The notes under the pieces were generated by a model. The model was not told the origin of the DNA. It searched no databases and saw only the letters and a program-made list of their open reading frames with translations. A program made the translations under genes and the position numbers. Positions 16,900 to 25,288 of a stretch of DNA of 64,000 bases are shown here, piece by piece. Every line of letters starts with the position of its first letter. Position 1 is the stretch's first letter. The stretch comes from Bacillaceae bacterium JMAK1 (GTDB taxonomy: Bacteria; Bacillota; Bacilli; Bacillales; Marinococcaceae): positions 248,001-312,000 of the forward strand of contig JIBW01000002.1 in the NCBI GenBank assembly GCA_012970285.1. Reading direction: 5' to 3'.

Positions 16900-17007
16900 T
16901 GAAAGATCTCCTTCATATTTTTGAAATAAATATTTCACAAAATGAATAATTTGAAATAATGGGTTCACAAAAAGAGAGTTTTCGCTTAAAATGAAGTAAA
17001 TCATTCA
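16900..17007. promoter_or_regulatory. four 16-bp TGAA-N8-TTCA dyads, probable RpiR operators
   Basis: Dyads at 16900-16915, 16922-16937 (the perfect palindrome TGAAATAAATATTTCA), 16952-16967 and 16992-17007. The third overlaps the -35 and the fourth overlaps the -10/start region of the aminotransferase promoter. Their size and AT-rich centre resemble MurR/RpiR-family sites, and such a regulator is encoded two genes downstream. Confidence 0.65.
16964..16992 (+). promoter_or_regulatory. sigma-A promoter of the aminotransferase gene
   Basis: TTCACA (16964-16969), 17-bp spacer, TAAAAT (16987-16992), lying between and partly under two of the TGAA-N8-TTCA dyads. Confidence 0.55.
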
Positions 17008-17053
17008 TTTTGTTATTTTTATGAAATTAATATTTTATTACTGGAGGAGAACA

Positions 17054-18436
17054 ATGGGGATAGCGAACAATCGCCTTTCTTATGAAGCGCAAACAATGAT
17101 GTCAAAAAGACATATGGAGCGTGCAAAACAAGTCATGCCTGGAGGGATGACTGCGAATATAAAGCATTTTGAGCCATACCCAATTGCCATTAAACGAGCA
17201 CACGGCAGTCGGATGTTTGATGTTGATGGTCATGAATACATCGACTATTTAATGGGATACGGGGCTTTGATGCTCGGTCACGGTCATGAAGAAGTGAAAG
17301 CCGCAATCCAACAACAAATTGAACAAGATGGCACGTGGCTGTTCGGAACGCCTCACGAAAAGGAAGCCGCATTTGCGGAACGGTTGTTACGATATTTTCC
17401 TTCAATGGAAAGCGTGCGCTATACGAACTCAGGAACAGAAGCGAATTTACTTGCCCTTCGCTTGGCGATGGCGCACACAGGTAAATATAAGATTGCGAAG
17501 TTTGAAGGACATTACCACGGAGCGATTGACTCTCTACTCATTAGTGTAAGTCCTAATGAAAAGGATGCAGGTACTGCACATGAGCCAAACCGTGTTGCAG
17601 ACTCATACGGTATGGATGAATTAGCGATGCAAAATACGTTCGTTCTTCCGTTTAATCAGTTTGAGCACTGTGAAAAAATCTTAACAAAACATGCAGACGA
17701 AATTGGGGCGCTCATTGTTGAGCCATTAGAAGCAGGTATTATTGCGCCAACGAACGATTTCCTACAGAAGCTTTATGCATTAACGAGAAAGTTAAACATC
17801 GTATTGATCTTTGATGAAGTGAAAACAGGATTTAGAACTGGCATGGGTGGTGTTCAGAACCTCTACAATGTTGAACCAGACTTAACGACGATGGGGAAAG
17901 TTGTTGGTGGAGGTTTTCCTTTCGGTGTTGTTGGTGGGAAACAAGAAATTATGGAGCGTACGTCTCCGCTCGCTGGATTTGATTTCTTTGCCGACCAAGA
18001 CCCTACCGACCGTAAGCAACTGGCGTTGTTCCACAGTGGAACGTATAACGGTCACCCGCTCGTTTTAGCAGCAGGTTTAGCAACACTAGATGTTCTAGAA
18101 GAAGAAATGAGTGACTTATTGATTCGCACAGAACAGTTCAAATCGGAACTTGAAGCGATATTTAAGAAACATAGTCTTCCAATGAAAGCGGTTGGCATCG
18201 GTTCATTGTTTAGTGTATTATTTACAAATAAGGAATGTCTCAGTAATTATCGATGCTTCGAGCACGTAGATAAGAAGCTTCGAACAGAAATGGATCGTGC
18301 CCTATTCCAAGAAGGAATTTATGTTAAACCTGGTAATCGTTATAGCATGTCAGTTGCACACGATGATGAAGCAATTGAGAAAACGATTCGTGCTTATGAA
18401 AAGGTGGTACCGACCCTTTTTCCTTCAAACGATTAA
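17054..18436 (+). CDS. class-III PLP aminotransferase, HemL-like
   Basis: A 460-residue fold-type I aminotransferase related to glutamate-1-semialdehyde aminomutase. Visible: VMPGGMTANIKHFEPYP, DGHEYIDYLMGYGALMLGHGH, the cofactor-binding NSGTEANLLALRLA and EGHYHGAIDSLL, IFDEVKTGFR with the PLP-ring Asp, and the Schiff-base Lys in TTMGKVVGGGFPFG. It is longer than true HemL and lacks heme gene context, so it probably acts on another amino acid. ATG at 17054 follows GGAGGAGA. The divergent aminomutase and the RpiR gene 36 bases downstream suggest a shared small pathway. Confidence 0.82.
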   Translation: MGIANNRLSYEAQTMMSKRHMERAKQVMPGGMTANIKHFEPYPIAIKRAHGSRMFDVDGHEYIDYLMGYGALMLGHGHEEVKAAIQQQIEQDGTWLFGTPHEKEAAFAERLLRYFPSMESVRYTNSGTEANLLALRLAMAHTGKYKIAKFEGHYHGAIDSLLISVSPNEKDAGTAHEPNRVADSYGMDELAMQNTFVLPFNQFEHCEKILTKHADEIGALIVEPLEAGIIAPTNDFLQKLYALTRKLNIVLIFDEVKTGFRTGMGGVQNLYNVEPDLTTMGKVVGGGFPFGVVGGKQEIMERTSPLAGFDFFADQDPTDRKQLALFHSGTYNGHPLVLAAGLATLDVLEEEMSDLLIRTEQFKSELEAIFKKHSLPMKAVGIGSLFSVLFTNKECLSNYRCFEHVDKKLRTEMDRALFQEGIYVKPGNRYSMSVAHDDEAIEKTIRAYEKVVPTLFPSND

Positions 18437-18472
18437 TGTGTAGGGTTTCGCGGTCTGAAGGGGGATCTTGAA

Positions 18473-19321
18473 TTGTCTGATGTATATGAACAAATGATCG
18501 CGAGACAGCATGAGATGAGTAAATCTCAATTAAAGATCGCCAACTATTTGATCGATCATCAAGAGACCGCACCGTTTCTTACCGCGTCAAAACTAGCCAA
18601 AAACGCAGAAGTAGGCGAGGCGACCGTCGTGCGCTTCGCTTTCTTTTTAGATTACAAAGGCTACCCAGATTTGCAACGTCACATGCAAGCAGCTTTACAA
18701 CGTAAATGGACGTCTGCGGAAGTGTTTGCGTCAACGACTGAGCAAGGGGATTCTCCAAAAGATACGATTCGAGAAGTGCTCGCTGATGATATGAACAATT
18801 TAAGTACAACGCTCCAACAAATTGACATCGAACAGTTTCAAGGTGCAATTGATGATATTGTCAATGCGAAGCGAATCTACATTATCGCTTATAGAAGTGC
18901 GATGAGTGTGGGATTATTTCTTGAATTCTACTTGGATCTCGTATTACAAAATACCGAGATGCTTCGTAGTGCAGATGGGGTATCAGAGCATTTGATTGAT
19001 ATAAAAGAAGATGACTTGGTTATCGCTTTTGGCTTCTCAAGGTATACGAAACGAACGGTAGAAGTGTTGAAATCTGTCAAACAAAAGAACGCTAAAACGC
19101 TCGTTATTACGGATCATATGTTATCTCCACTCGTTCCATACGGTGATCGGAAGTTACTTGCGGCAACTGAAATTAATTCATTTATTGATTCGTTTTCAGC
19201 GCCTCAGAGCATTGTGAGTGCATTGATTACAGCTGTAACAAGATCACAACACGAAAAGGTTGAAAAACGCTTAGAAAGTTTAGAAGAGCTTTGGGATGCG
19301 TTTGATGTCTTTCACAAATAA
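18473..19321 (+). CDS. MurR/RpiR family transcriptional regulator
   Basis: A 282-residue repressor/activator. Residues 1-75 are the RpiR helix-turn-helix (SKSQLKIANYLIDHQETAPF, then SKLAKNAEVGEATVVRFAFFLDYKGYPDLQ); residues 125-250 are a SIS sugar/ligand-binding domain (AKRIYIIAYRSAMSVGLFLEFYLDL ... LVIAFGFSRYTKRTVEVLK). SIS domains of this family sense small phosphorylated or amino compounds. The TTG start has GAAGGGGGA upstream. It follows the aminotransferase gene in the same transcript and is the best candidate to bind the dyads at 16900-17007. Confidence 0.88.
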   Translation: MSDVYEQMIARQHEMSKSQLKIANYLIDHQETAPFLTASKLAKNAEVGEATVVRFAFFLDYKGYPDLQRHMQAALQRKWTSAEVFASTTEQGDSPKDTIREVLADDMNNLSTTLQQIDIEQFQGAIDDIVNAKRIYIIAYRSAMSVGLFLEFYLDLVLQNTEMLRSADGVSEHLIDIKEDDLVIAFGFSRYTKRTVEVLKSVKQKNAKTLVITDHMLSPLVPYGDRKLLAATEINSFIDSFSAPQSIVSALITAVTRSQHEKVEKRLESLEELWDAFDVFHK

Positions 19322-19392
19322 CATGTTTCTAAAGAGCACGTTAAGGTAATATACAGAGGATATAGGTACCTATCGATTTTAGGAGGATATCT

Positions 19393-19557
19393 ATGTCAAA
19401 CTTGGAGAGGTCGATGTTTCGAAGAGACTTAGATTTTCTGCGTCAACTGCAGCAGAAAATCACGAACAAGGAGCGACAATTAGAAGATGGTCTTAAAGAT
19501 CAAATTACGCACCTTGAACAAGTTCTCGATGAAACAAAACAACGGAATTATGATTAG
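19393..19557 (+). CDS. small coiled-coil hypothetical protein
   Basis: A 54-residue, highly charged, Gln/Leu-rich protein (MSNLERSMFRRDLDFLRQLQ...) likely to be one long alpha helix or coiled coil. A strong AGGAGGATAT lies directly ahead of the ATG and supports translation. I do not recognise a family. It sits alone between the RpiR gene and a hairpin, and may be read from a promoter around 19345. Confidence 0.6.
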   Translation: MSNLERSMFRRDLDFLRQLQQKITNKERQLEDGLKDQITHLEQVLDETKQRNYD

Positions 19558-19645
19558 TAGTGTATAGGGTGGAGCTTTCTCCATCCTACATATGAGGTGT
19601 GTGTCGCTCGGTTACTAATCAACGTACATTCTCCAAAACAATATC

Positions 19646-19676
19646 AAAGAGCCTATCCTTTAAGGGTAGGCTCTTT
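19646..19676. terminator. strong hairpin, probable terminator
   Basis: AAAGAGCCTATCC / GGGTAGGCTCTTT stem (one G-U pair) with a short loop, just after the 3' end of the TRAP permease gene on the minus strand. T runs are short on both sides. Confidence 0.65.
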
Positions 19677-19691
19677 GACGTTCTATCGTAA

Positions 19692-21689
19692 TTACGCTTC
19701 AACCGTACGTTCAGGTGTACGTGGTGTTTGATTCCGCTTGTTACGGAAATGTTGAAGTAGGCCAATCAAAACGAGAATTCCAATTCCTACAAGAGAAATT
19801 GTGATGCTATTTGGATAAACAGCCATAATTCCACCGACGATTAATCCTAGACGTTCATAGATTTTAGGTTTTGCAATGAAATAGTTCATAATGGCAGCAC
19901 TTATTGCGACCATTCCAATAATCGCAGTTATGAGCGGTGGCATAAGCGTCGTAAATGTTGCATCTTGCAAGAGTAACACAGGGTTTGCTACGAACACGTA
20001 TGGAATGATAAAGGCAGCGATTGCCAACTTAAATGCGATGATCCCTGTTTTCATCGGATTGGCTCGCGCAATTCCTGCACCTGCATAAGCTGCTAAGCAG
20101 ACAGGAGGCGTAATGTCTGCTGCGAGACCGAAGTAAAATACAAACATGTGTGCTGCAATCGGTGGGACATCAAACATCAAAATTGCTGGTGCTGCAACGG
20201 TTGCAGTCACAACATAATTAGCTGTTGTCGGAAGACCCATACCAAGTACTATACAAGCAATCATCGTAAAGAACAGTACAAGGAAGAACTGGCCATCTGC
20301 AAGTATGATAATTCCTCGTGCTAACACACCACCAAGTCCAGTAAACACAACAATCCCAACGATAATCCCTGCTGAAGCACAGGCAGCAATGACTGGAACG
20401 GCTGTTCTAGCTCCTTTCTCCATCATATCTAGAACACCGAGAAATGTTGGGCGTGTATCTTTTCGAAATAAACTGATAGCAAAGGCAGCAAGAATACCCC
20501 ATAATGCAGCGAAAGTTGGGGTGAAGCCTATGAGCATTAAACCTATAATTGTTACGAGTGGCAAAATCATATCAATTCTCGTAATAAATGAACGTATTTT
20601 TGGAAGTTCAGAAACTGGAACGCCGACAATTCCTTGACGTTTCGCTTCAAAGTGTATACCGAAAAACACCCCCATAAAGTAGAGCAATGCCGGAATGATG
20701 GCATAAATAATAAGTTCGCTATAGGGGATGCCTACGTACCCCGCCATAATAAAAGCAGCAGCCCCCATAATTGGTGGCATAATTTGTCCACCTGTTGAGG
20801 CAGAAGCTTCTGCAGCACCGGCAAACTCAGGTCTAAAACCAGAACGTTTCATCATCGGTATCGTAAAGGAACCAGAACCAACTGTATTGGCAACAGAACT
20901 TCCTGTTACCATCCCTTGTAAACCACTTGCAGCGACGGCCGCCTTGGCTGTTCCACCGGTATACCGCCCGGTTAGTCGAAAGGCAATATCGTTGAAGAAC
21001 TGACCAATATTTGTTCGGACGAGAATTACACCGAAAAACAAAAATAAGTAAATAAATGTTGAAGACACTTGAATTGGTGTACCGAAAATAGCTTCAGTCG
21101 TAAAGAACAGTTGCGTTGCCATTCCTGTCCACGTAAAACCAGGGTGGGCAAACGTCCCGAGCCAGGACCAAGAGCCGTATACACCATAAAGTAAAGCAAG
21201 TATTGCTATGACGACAATAGGCATGCCGACCGCTCGTCTCGTCGCTTCAAGTAAAAGGGCGATCGCGCCTAGTGCAACGAGTTGGTCATGAAGTGAAAAA
21301 CCAAATATAATAGCGCTCGTCAAATATTCATAGTTCCAAACAACATAAAAACAACAATAAAGCGAAAGAAGTGCAAGAATTGCATCGTAAAATGGAACAC
21401 CGACTTTTTTATCTGCTTTTTTACTAATGGGATATAATATGTAAATTAATGCAAGACCACTACCAACGTGAATAGCCCCTTGCATTAATGATCCATAGCC
21501 CCCGCGAAGACCGGTATACAAGTGAAACGAGGTGAGAGATATACCTATAATGAACGCAATCCAAATCCACTTACCAAGATCGGTTCTCGTGTTTGATTCT
21601 TTGTCAAATTTCTTCAGCAGCTCTTCTTTTTCTTTTTCAGTCAGTTCTCGCTCTGGTGCAGCGTTGAGATGAGCGTTGGCATCAGCCAT
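19692..21689 (-). CDS. TRAP transporter fused permease (4TM/12TM)
   Basis: A 665-residue protein with about 16-18 membrane helices: an N-terminal small (DctQ-like) part, then the large DctM-like part with the GLQGMVTGSSVANTVGSGSFTIPMMKRSGF and ASASTGGQIMPPIMGAAAFIMA regions and the AADITPPVCLAAYAGAGIA motif typical of TAXI-type fused permeases. It imports an organic acid or amino acid with sodium or protons. It is co-transcribed with the solute-binding protein gene upstream; a GC-rich hairpin separates the two. Substrate unknown; the aminotransferase locus nearby is a possible link. Confidence 0.9.
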   Translation of the reverse strand: MADANAHLNAAPERELTEKEKEELLKKFDKESNTRTDLGKWIWIAFIIGISLTSFHLYTGLRGGYGSLMQGAIHVGSGLALIYILYPISKKADKKVGVPFYDAILALLSLYCCFYVVWNYEYLTSAIIFGFSLHDQLVALGAIALLLEATRRAVGMPIVVIAILALLYGVYGSWSWLGTFAHPGFTWTGMATQLFFTTEAIFGTPIQVSSTFIYLFLFFGVILVRTNIGQFFNDIAFRLTGRYTGGTAKAAVAASGLQGMVTGSSVANTVGSGSFTIPMMKRSGFRPEFAGAAEASASTGGQIMPPIMGAAAFIMAGYVGIPYSELIIYAIIPALLYFMGVFFGIHFEAKRQGIVGVPVSELPKIRSFITRIDMILPLVTIIGLMLIGFTPTFAALWGILAAFAISLFRKDTRPTFLGVLDMMEKGARTAVPVIAACASAGIIVGIVVFTGLGGVLARGIIILADGQFFLVLFFTMIACIVLGMGLPTTANYVVTATVAAPAILMFDVPPIAAHMFVFYFGLAADITPPVCLAAYAGAGIARANPMKTGIIAFKLAIAAFIIPYVFVANPVLLLQDATFTTLMPPLITAIIGMVAISAAIMNYFIAKPKIYERLGLIVGGIMAVYPNSITISLVGIGILVLIGLLQHFRNKRNQTPRTPERTVEA

Positions 21690-21720
21690 CGCAGGTCACC
21701 ACCTTTCTTCAATAACGAGA

Positions 21721-21741
21721 GCCGGGCTTTAATCGCCCGGC
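21721..21741 (-). other. intercistronic hairpin between the TRAP genes
   Basis: GCCGGGC / GCCCGGC, a perfect 7-bp GC stem with a 7-base loop and no T run. Such a stem could protect the upstream mRNA and raise the ratio of binding protein to permease. Confidence 0.6.
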
Positions 21742-21752
21742 CCTACAGTTCT

Positions 21753-22817
21753 TTAATTCAATAAGCCTGCTTCTTCGAAGTAGCGCTCAGCTCCTGGATG
21801 CATTGGGAGTCCTTCATTCCCTAATAATAAGTTATCTGTGTCTTCCATATGCATTCCTTGATTGTGGGTAATGCTACTTGCATTCTCATAAAGGGCTTTC
21901 GTAATTTCATAACCTAAATCTTCATCGATCGTTTCATTTGAACCGATTAAAACAGCGTAAGCAGCAATCGCATTGATATCTTCCTCTAGGAAATCATACG
22001 TATCAGCTGGAATGACAATTCGTTCATACATACTATTTTCTTCGATCGTATCAAGGGCATCTTCGTCAATGGAAAGCAGTTCAACGTCGATTTGGCTATC
22101 AAGTTCTGTTATGTTGTCAGCAGGTAAGCCTAACAAACCGAACGTTGCATCAATATTACCGTCTTGAAGCATGCCTGCTCCATCACCAAATCCTTCTTCA
22201 TACACTTCAATGTCGTCCTCAGTCATACCGTAAGCTTCAAGTATCATTAAAGAAGCCGATTGTGAAGCTGAGTTTGGAGGACCGAGGTTTACTCGCATAC
22301 CTTCTAAATCTTCAATCGATTCAATGCCGCTATCTGCTCGAACGGCAATCTGATTCGTTTCTGGATAAATGTAACCCATGTAACCAAATTGATCGAATTC
22401 TCCTTGCCCTTCAAAATCGCCAATGCCTTCTAACGCATCAAGCGCAGGGATATGTACAGTCATCCCTAGATCAAGATCACCGTTATGCACACGGGCAATG
22501 TTCTCATTAGAAGCACCTGTGGAAACCGCATTTACCGTGACACCATCTGCATTGTCAGAGATCACGTTTGCCATTTCTTGGCCGAGTGCATAATATGTTC
22601 CCCCAGTAGAACCGGTACCGATTTGAAGTTGGGAACCATCACCGCTTGAAGCGGCGTCCTCGCCATCTGCATCATCACCATCGTCTGCTCCGTCCGTATC
22701 CCCGACATTTAGATCGTCTTCGTCAAGCTCATCCACATCAATGTCGCTGTCGCAAGCCGCGAGAACGGCGACAGACAAAAATGTCCCCGATAGTAAAACT
22801 TTCTTATACTTGTTCAT
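21753..22817 (-). CDS. TAXI-family TRAP solute-binding lipoprotein
   Basis: A 354-residue lipoprotein: signal peptide with lipobox LAAC at about residue 22, then an unusually acidic linker of roughly 35 residues made mostly of Asp/Glu/Gly, then the TAXI core (LQIGTGSTGGTYYALGQEMAN ... VNAVSTGASNENIARVHNGDLDLGM ... MRVNLGPPNSASQSASLMIL). It captures the substrate outside the membrane and passes it to the fused permease. GGGGAGGT precedes the ATG. The acidic linker suits a high-salt exterior. Confidence 0.92.
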   Translation of the reverse strand: MNKYKKVLLSGTFLSVAVLAACDSDIDVDELDEDDLNVGDTDGADDGDDADGEDAASSGDGSQLQIGTGSTGGTYYALGQEMANVISDNADGVTVNAVSTGASNENIARVHNGDLDLGMTVHIPALDALEGIGDFEGQGEFDQFGYMGYIYPETNQIAVRADSGIESIEDLEGMRVNLGPPNSASQSASLMILEAYGMTEDDIEVYEEGFGDGAGMLQDGNIDATFGLLGLPADNITELDSQIDVELLSIDEDALDTIEENSMYERIVIPADTYDFLEEDINAIAAYAVLIGSNETIDEDLGYEITKALYENASSITHNQGMHMEDTDNLLLGNEGLPMHPGAERYFEEAGLLN

Positions 22818-22857
22818 GAAAAGACCTCCCCATTAAGAAACAATGTTATTTTCGTCT

Positions 22858-22886
22858 ATTTAACCAAAAGTTAAGACTATTGTCAA
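22858..22886 (-). promoter_or_regulatory. sigma-A promoter of the TRAP genes, with an internal dyad
   Basis: Minus strand TTGACA (22881-22886), 17-bp spacer, TTAAAT (22858-22863). A 5-bp-arm dyad TTAACCAAAAGTTAA (22860-22874) covers the -10 and the spacer and may be an operator. Confidence 0.6.
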
Positions 22887-22921
22887 AGTTTGTATTACTT
22901 AAAAGGGTTAAAGGTAAATGT

Positions 22922-22950
22922 TTGTTAGCGAGGCAATAATTGAGTATAAT
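22922..22950 (+). promoter_or_regulatory. sigma-A promoter of the AI-2E family gene
   Basis: TTGTTA (22922-22927), 17-bp spacer, TATAAT (22945-22950). Confidence 0.7.
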
Positions 22951-22997
22951 AAATTGTTAGGACAGGAAAAGATAATAGATAAATTGGAGTGATGAAA

Positions 22998-24101
22998 GTG
23001 CCTGACGGTAAATATTTCCGCTTTGGCTATGCAGTTGCTTTAATCTTGTTGATCATTTTTTTAGGAACACTTGTTGATTTCATATTCACTCCAGTTGTTA
23101 TTCTCATTCAAACGGTGTTTGCGCCGCTTGCTTTAGCTGGTGTACTTTTTTACTTGTTCCGGCCAGTGGTGAAGATACTAGCTAAGAAGATGCCGAAGGT
23201 ATTAGCTATCACCGTGATTTACTTAGTGTTTATCGGGCTGATGACACTTCTTGTAATCTTAGTAGGACCTGAAATTCAACGACAGTTTTACAGCCTCATT
23301 GATGTGGCACCTCGCTTCATTAATCAAGCTCAAAATTGGTTTAATGATTTTATGCAAAGTGACATAATGCAACGCTTCCAAGAAAATGAAACATTTAGCT
23401 TAGAAGAGATCATTCAAAATATCGGAAACTATTTAAGCGAAGCTTTTGCAGATATTGGTTCAAATATCGCAAGTTTTATCGGTGCAATTACAAGCGCAGT
23501 CATTGTTATTGCGATTGTACCTTTTATTCTTTTTTATATGTTAAAAGAAGGAGAAAAGGCGCCACAACAAATTCTTCGCCTGCTTCCTTCAAAGCAACGT
23601 AATGAAGGAAAACGAATTCTTAGTGACATGGACGGTGCGCTTGCCAATTTTATACAAGGCCAAATCATTGTTAGTTTTTGTGTAGGTGTTCTCGTTTATA
23701 TTGCCTATTTGATTATTGGAATTGAATATTCCTTAGTCCTTGCTTTGATTGCCATGTTTACGAACTTGATTCCATTTATTGGACCGTGGATTGGTACGGC
23801 ACCAGGGGTTATTGTCGCGTTGTTTGACGGTTGGTTGACAGCAGTTGCAGTTATCGTCGCTGTAGTCATCATCCAACAATTTGAAAGCATTTTTATCTCA
23901 CCACAAGTAATGGGAAGGAAGCTTCAAATCCATCCAATTACCGTCATTTTTATTTTGCTAGTTGCTGCGAACTTTGCAGGAATTATCGGGATGTTACTAG
24001 CGGTGCCGACGTATGCTGTTGCCAAAGTGATCGTCAGTCATACGTATCGACTCATACGGTTACGCTACAAAGAAACACATAATGATAATAAAGGAGATTG
24101 A
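22998..24101 (+). CDS. AI-2E/PerM family membrane transporter
   Basis: A protein of about 367 residues with seven or eight membrane helices and the PerM layout: two N-terminal helices, RPVVKILAKKMPKVLAITVIY, a long periplasm-like middle segment (residues 90-150), and a C-terminal core with GPWIGTAPGVIVALFDGW and QQFESIFISPQVMGRKLQIHP. Family members export small molecules or ions; substrate cannot be told. I prefer the GTG encoding residue 4 of the longest frame because the TTGGAG site is eight bases ahead of it; GTG or ATG slightly upstream (22989, 22992) crowd that site. It overlaps no gene and is followed within six bases by a rhodanese gene. Confidence 0.85.
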   Translation: MPDGKYFRFGYAVALILLIIFLGTLVDFIFTPVVILIQTVFAPLALAGVLFYLFRPVVKILAKKMPKVLAITVIYLVFIGLMTLLVILVGPEIQRQFYSLIDVAPRFINQAQNWFNDFMQSDIMQRFQENETFSLEEIIQNIGNYLSEAFADIGSNIASFIGAITSAVIVIAIVPFILFYMLKEGEKAPQQILRLLPSKQRNEGKRILSDMDGALANFIQGQIIVSFCVGVLVYIAYLIIGIEYSLVLALIAMFTNLIPFIGPWIGTAPGVIVALFDGWLTAVAVIVAVVIIQQFESIFISPQVMGRKLQIHPITVIFILLVAANFAGIIGMLLAVPTYAVAKVIVSHTYRLIRLRYKETHNDNKGD

Positions 24102-24106
24102 TCAGA

Positions 24107-24472
24107 ATGAAATCAGAAAAAGAAGGCATTACACAATGGGACTATGACGAATTACAGAAGCATTTAAATGATGAGCATCTCGTGTTTATCGATGTAAGAG
24201 AGCCCGATGAATATGAAGAAGGTCACATTCCAGGAGTGCCACTCATGCCTATGGGTGAAGTACCTGAGCGATTAAATGATATGGACAGTGAAAAGACACA
24301 CGTCTTCATTTGTAGAAGTGGGGGTCGTAGTCAACGGGTTGCACAATATGCAAAGGAAAATGGATTCGACCGTGTCATTAACTTTGATGGTGGGATGCTA
24401 AGCTTTGAAGGTGAGAAGAACACCGGTGAAGAAAAGCGAATCGATCAAACATCAGAACTGTATTCAAAATAG
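24107..24472 (+). CDS. rhodanese-like sulfurtransferase domain protein
   Basis: A 121-residue single-domain rhodanese. VFIDVREPDEYEEGHIPGV and the active loop CRSGGRS with Cys69 are clear, followed by GFDRVINFDGGM. Such proteins carry persulfide sulfur. The N-terminal and C-terminal tails are short and charged. ATG at 24107 is chosen because AAAGGAG is ten bases upstream. It is the second gene after the AI-2E family transporter and ends at a strong terminator. Confidence 0.88.
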   Translation: MKSEKEGITQWDYDELQKHLNDEHLVFIDVREPDEYEEGHIPGVPLMPMGEVPERLNDMDSEKTHVFICRSGGRSQRVAQYAKENGFDRVINFDGGMLSFEGEKNTGEEKRIDQTSELYSK

Positions 24473-24484
24473 CGTTGATGAGAA

Positions 24485-24510
24485 AAAGCCTCGAAGGAGG
24501 CTTTTTTTTT
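24485..24510 (+). terminator. intrinsic terminator
   Basis: AAGCCTC / GAGGCTT stem with a 4-base loop and about nine T. Confidence 0.9.
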
Positions 24511-24583
24511 GTGAATTGTTAATGATGTGTGACAAAAAATGTCGTATAATGGAACTAGTTAAGAAAAATGGGGCGATCGTTGT

Positions 24584-25288
24584 ATGAAATCAACCATTCT
24601 TGTAGTTGAAGATGACTATGAAATTGCTAGCATTATTCGCGATCATTTGCAATCGAAAGGATTTCACGTCACGGTTGCAACGACAGGTATTGAAGGGTTT
24701 CAAGATTTTGAACGTGGGCTATTTGACTTAGTCATCATTGATATTATGCTCCCTGAATTAAGTGGCTTTGAATTGTGCCAACGAATTCGATTAAAGAGTC
24801 AAGTCCCATTGCTTATTCTTAGTGCTAAGATGAGCAATGATGATAAAGTTCGTGGGCTTAATCTAGGGGCGGATGATTACATGACTAAGCCTTTTTCATT
24901 GCATGAATTAACAGCACGAGTGCAAGCGCAAATACGCAAACATTCGCGATATAGAGAAAAGTACAAACAGAAACGGATGCTCTTTGGCAAGGATTACGTC
25001 GTGGACCATCAAGCAAACCAACTTTTCTATCATAATGAAGAAGTGCCGTTAACACCGAAAGAATTTGAAATATTATTGTTGTTCGTGAAAAACCCTAACA
25101 AAATGTTTGCCAAAAAAGAAATTTACCGGCTTGTATGGCACGAAGACTGTGATGATGAACAGACGGTAACTGTACATATGAAAGGTTTAAGAGACAAGTT
25201 AAACGAAGACAAAAAGAATCCTAAATACATTGAAACTGTATGGGGAAGCGGCTATCGCTTCATTGGAGAAGTCAAGTATGAGAATTAG
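24584..25288 (+). CDS. OmpR/PhoB-type response regulator
   Basis: A 234-residue two-component regulator. The receiver domain has the acidic pair ED (residues 9-10), phospho-acceptor Asp53 in LVIIDIMLPELSG, LSAK, and Lys in DDYMTKPFS; the C-terminal winged helix carries LTPKEFEILLLF and VWHEDCDDEQTVTVHMKGLRDK with GSGYRF. It is the first gene of a three-gene operon with a histidine kinase and a lipoprotein. A TATAAT lies at about 24544 and a short TGACA-N5-TGTCG dyad just before it could be an autoregulatory site. Signal unknown. Confidence 0.92.
   Translation: MKSTILVVEDDYEIASIIRDHLQSKGFHVTVATTGIEGFQDFERGLFDLVIIDIMLPELSGFELCQRIRLKSQVPLLILSAKMSNDDKVRGLNLGADDYMTKPFSLHELTARVQAQIRKHSRYREKYKQKRMLFGKDYVVDHQANQLFYHNEEVPLTPKEFEILLLFVKNPNKMFAKKEIYRLVWHEDCDDEQTVTVHMKGLRDKLNEDKKNPKYIETVWGSGYRFIGEVKYEN

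Noticed and set aside
16900-17007. CRISPR-like repeat array
   Set aside because: The spaced units are 16-bp dyads in a promoter, with irregular spacing and no repeated spacers.
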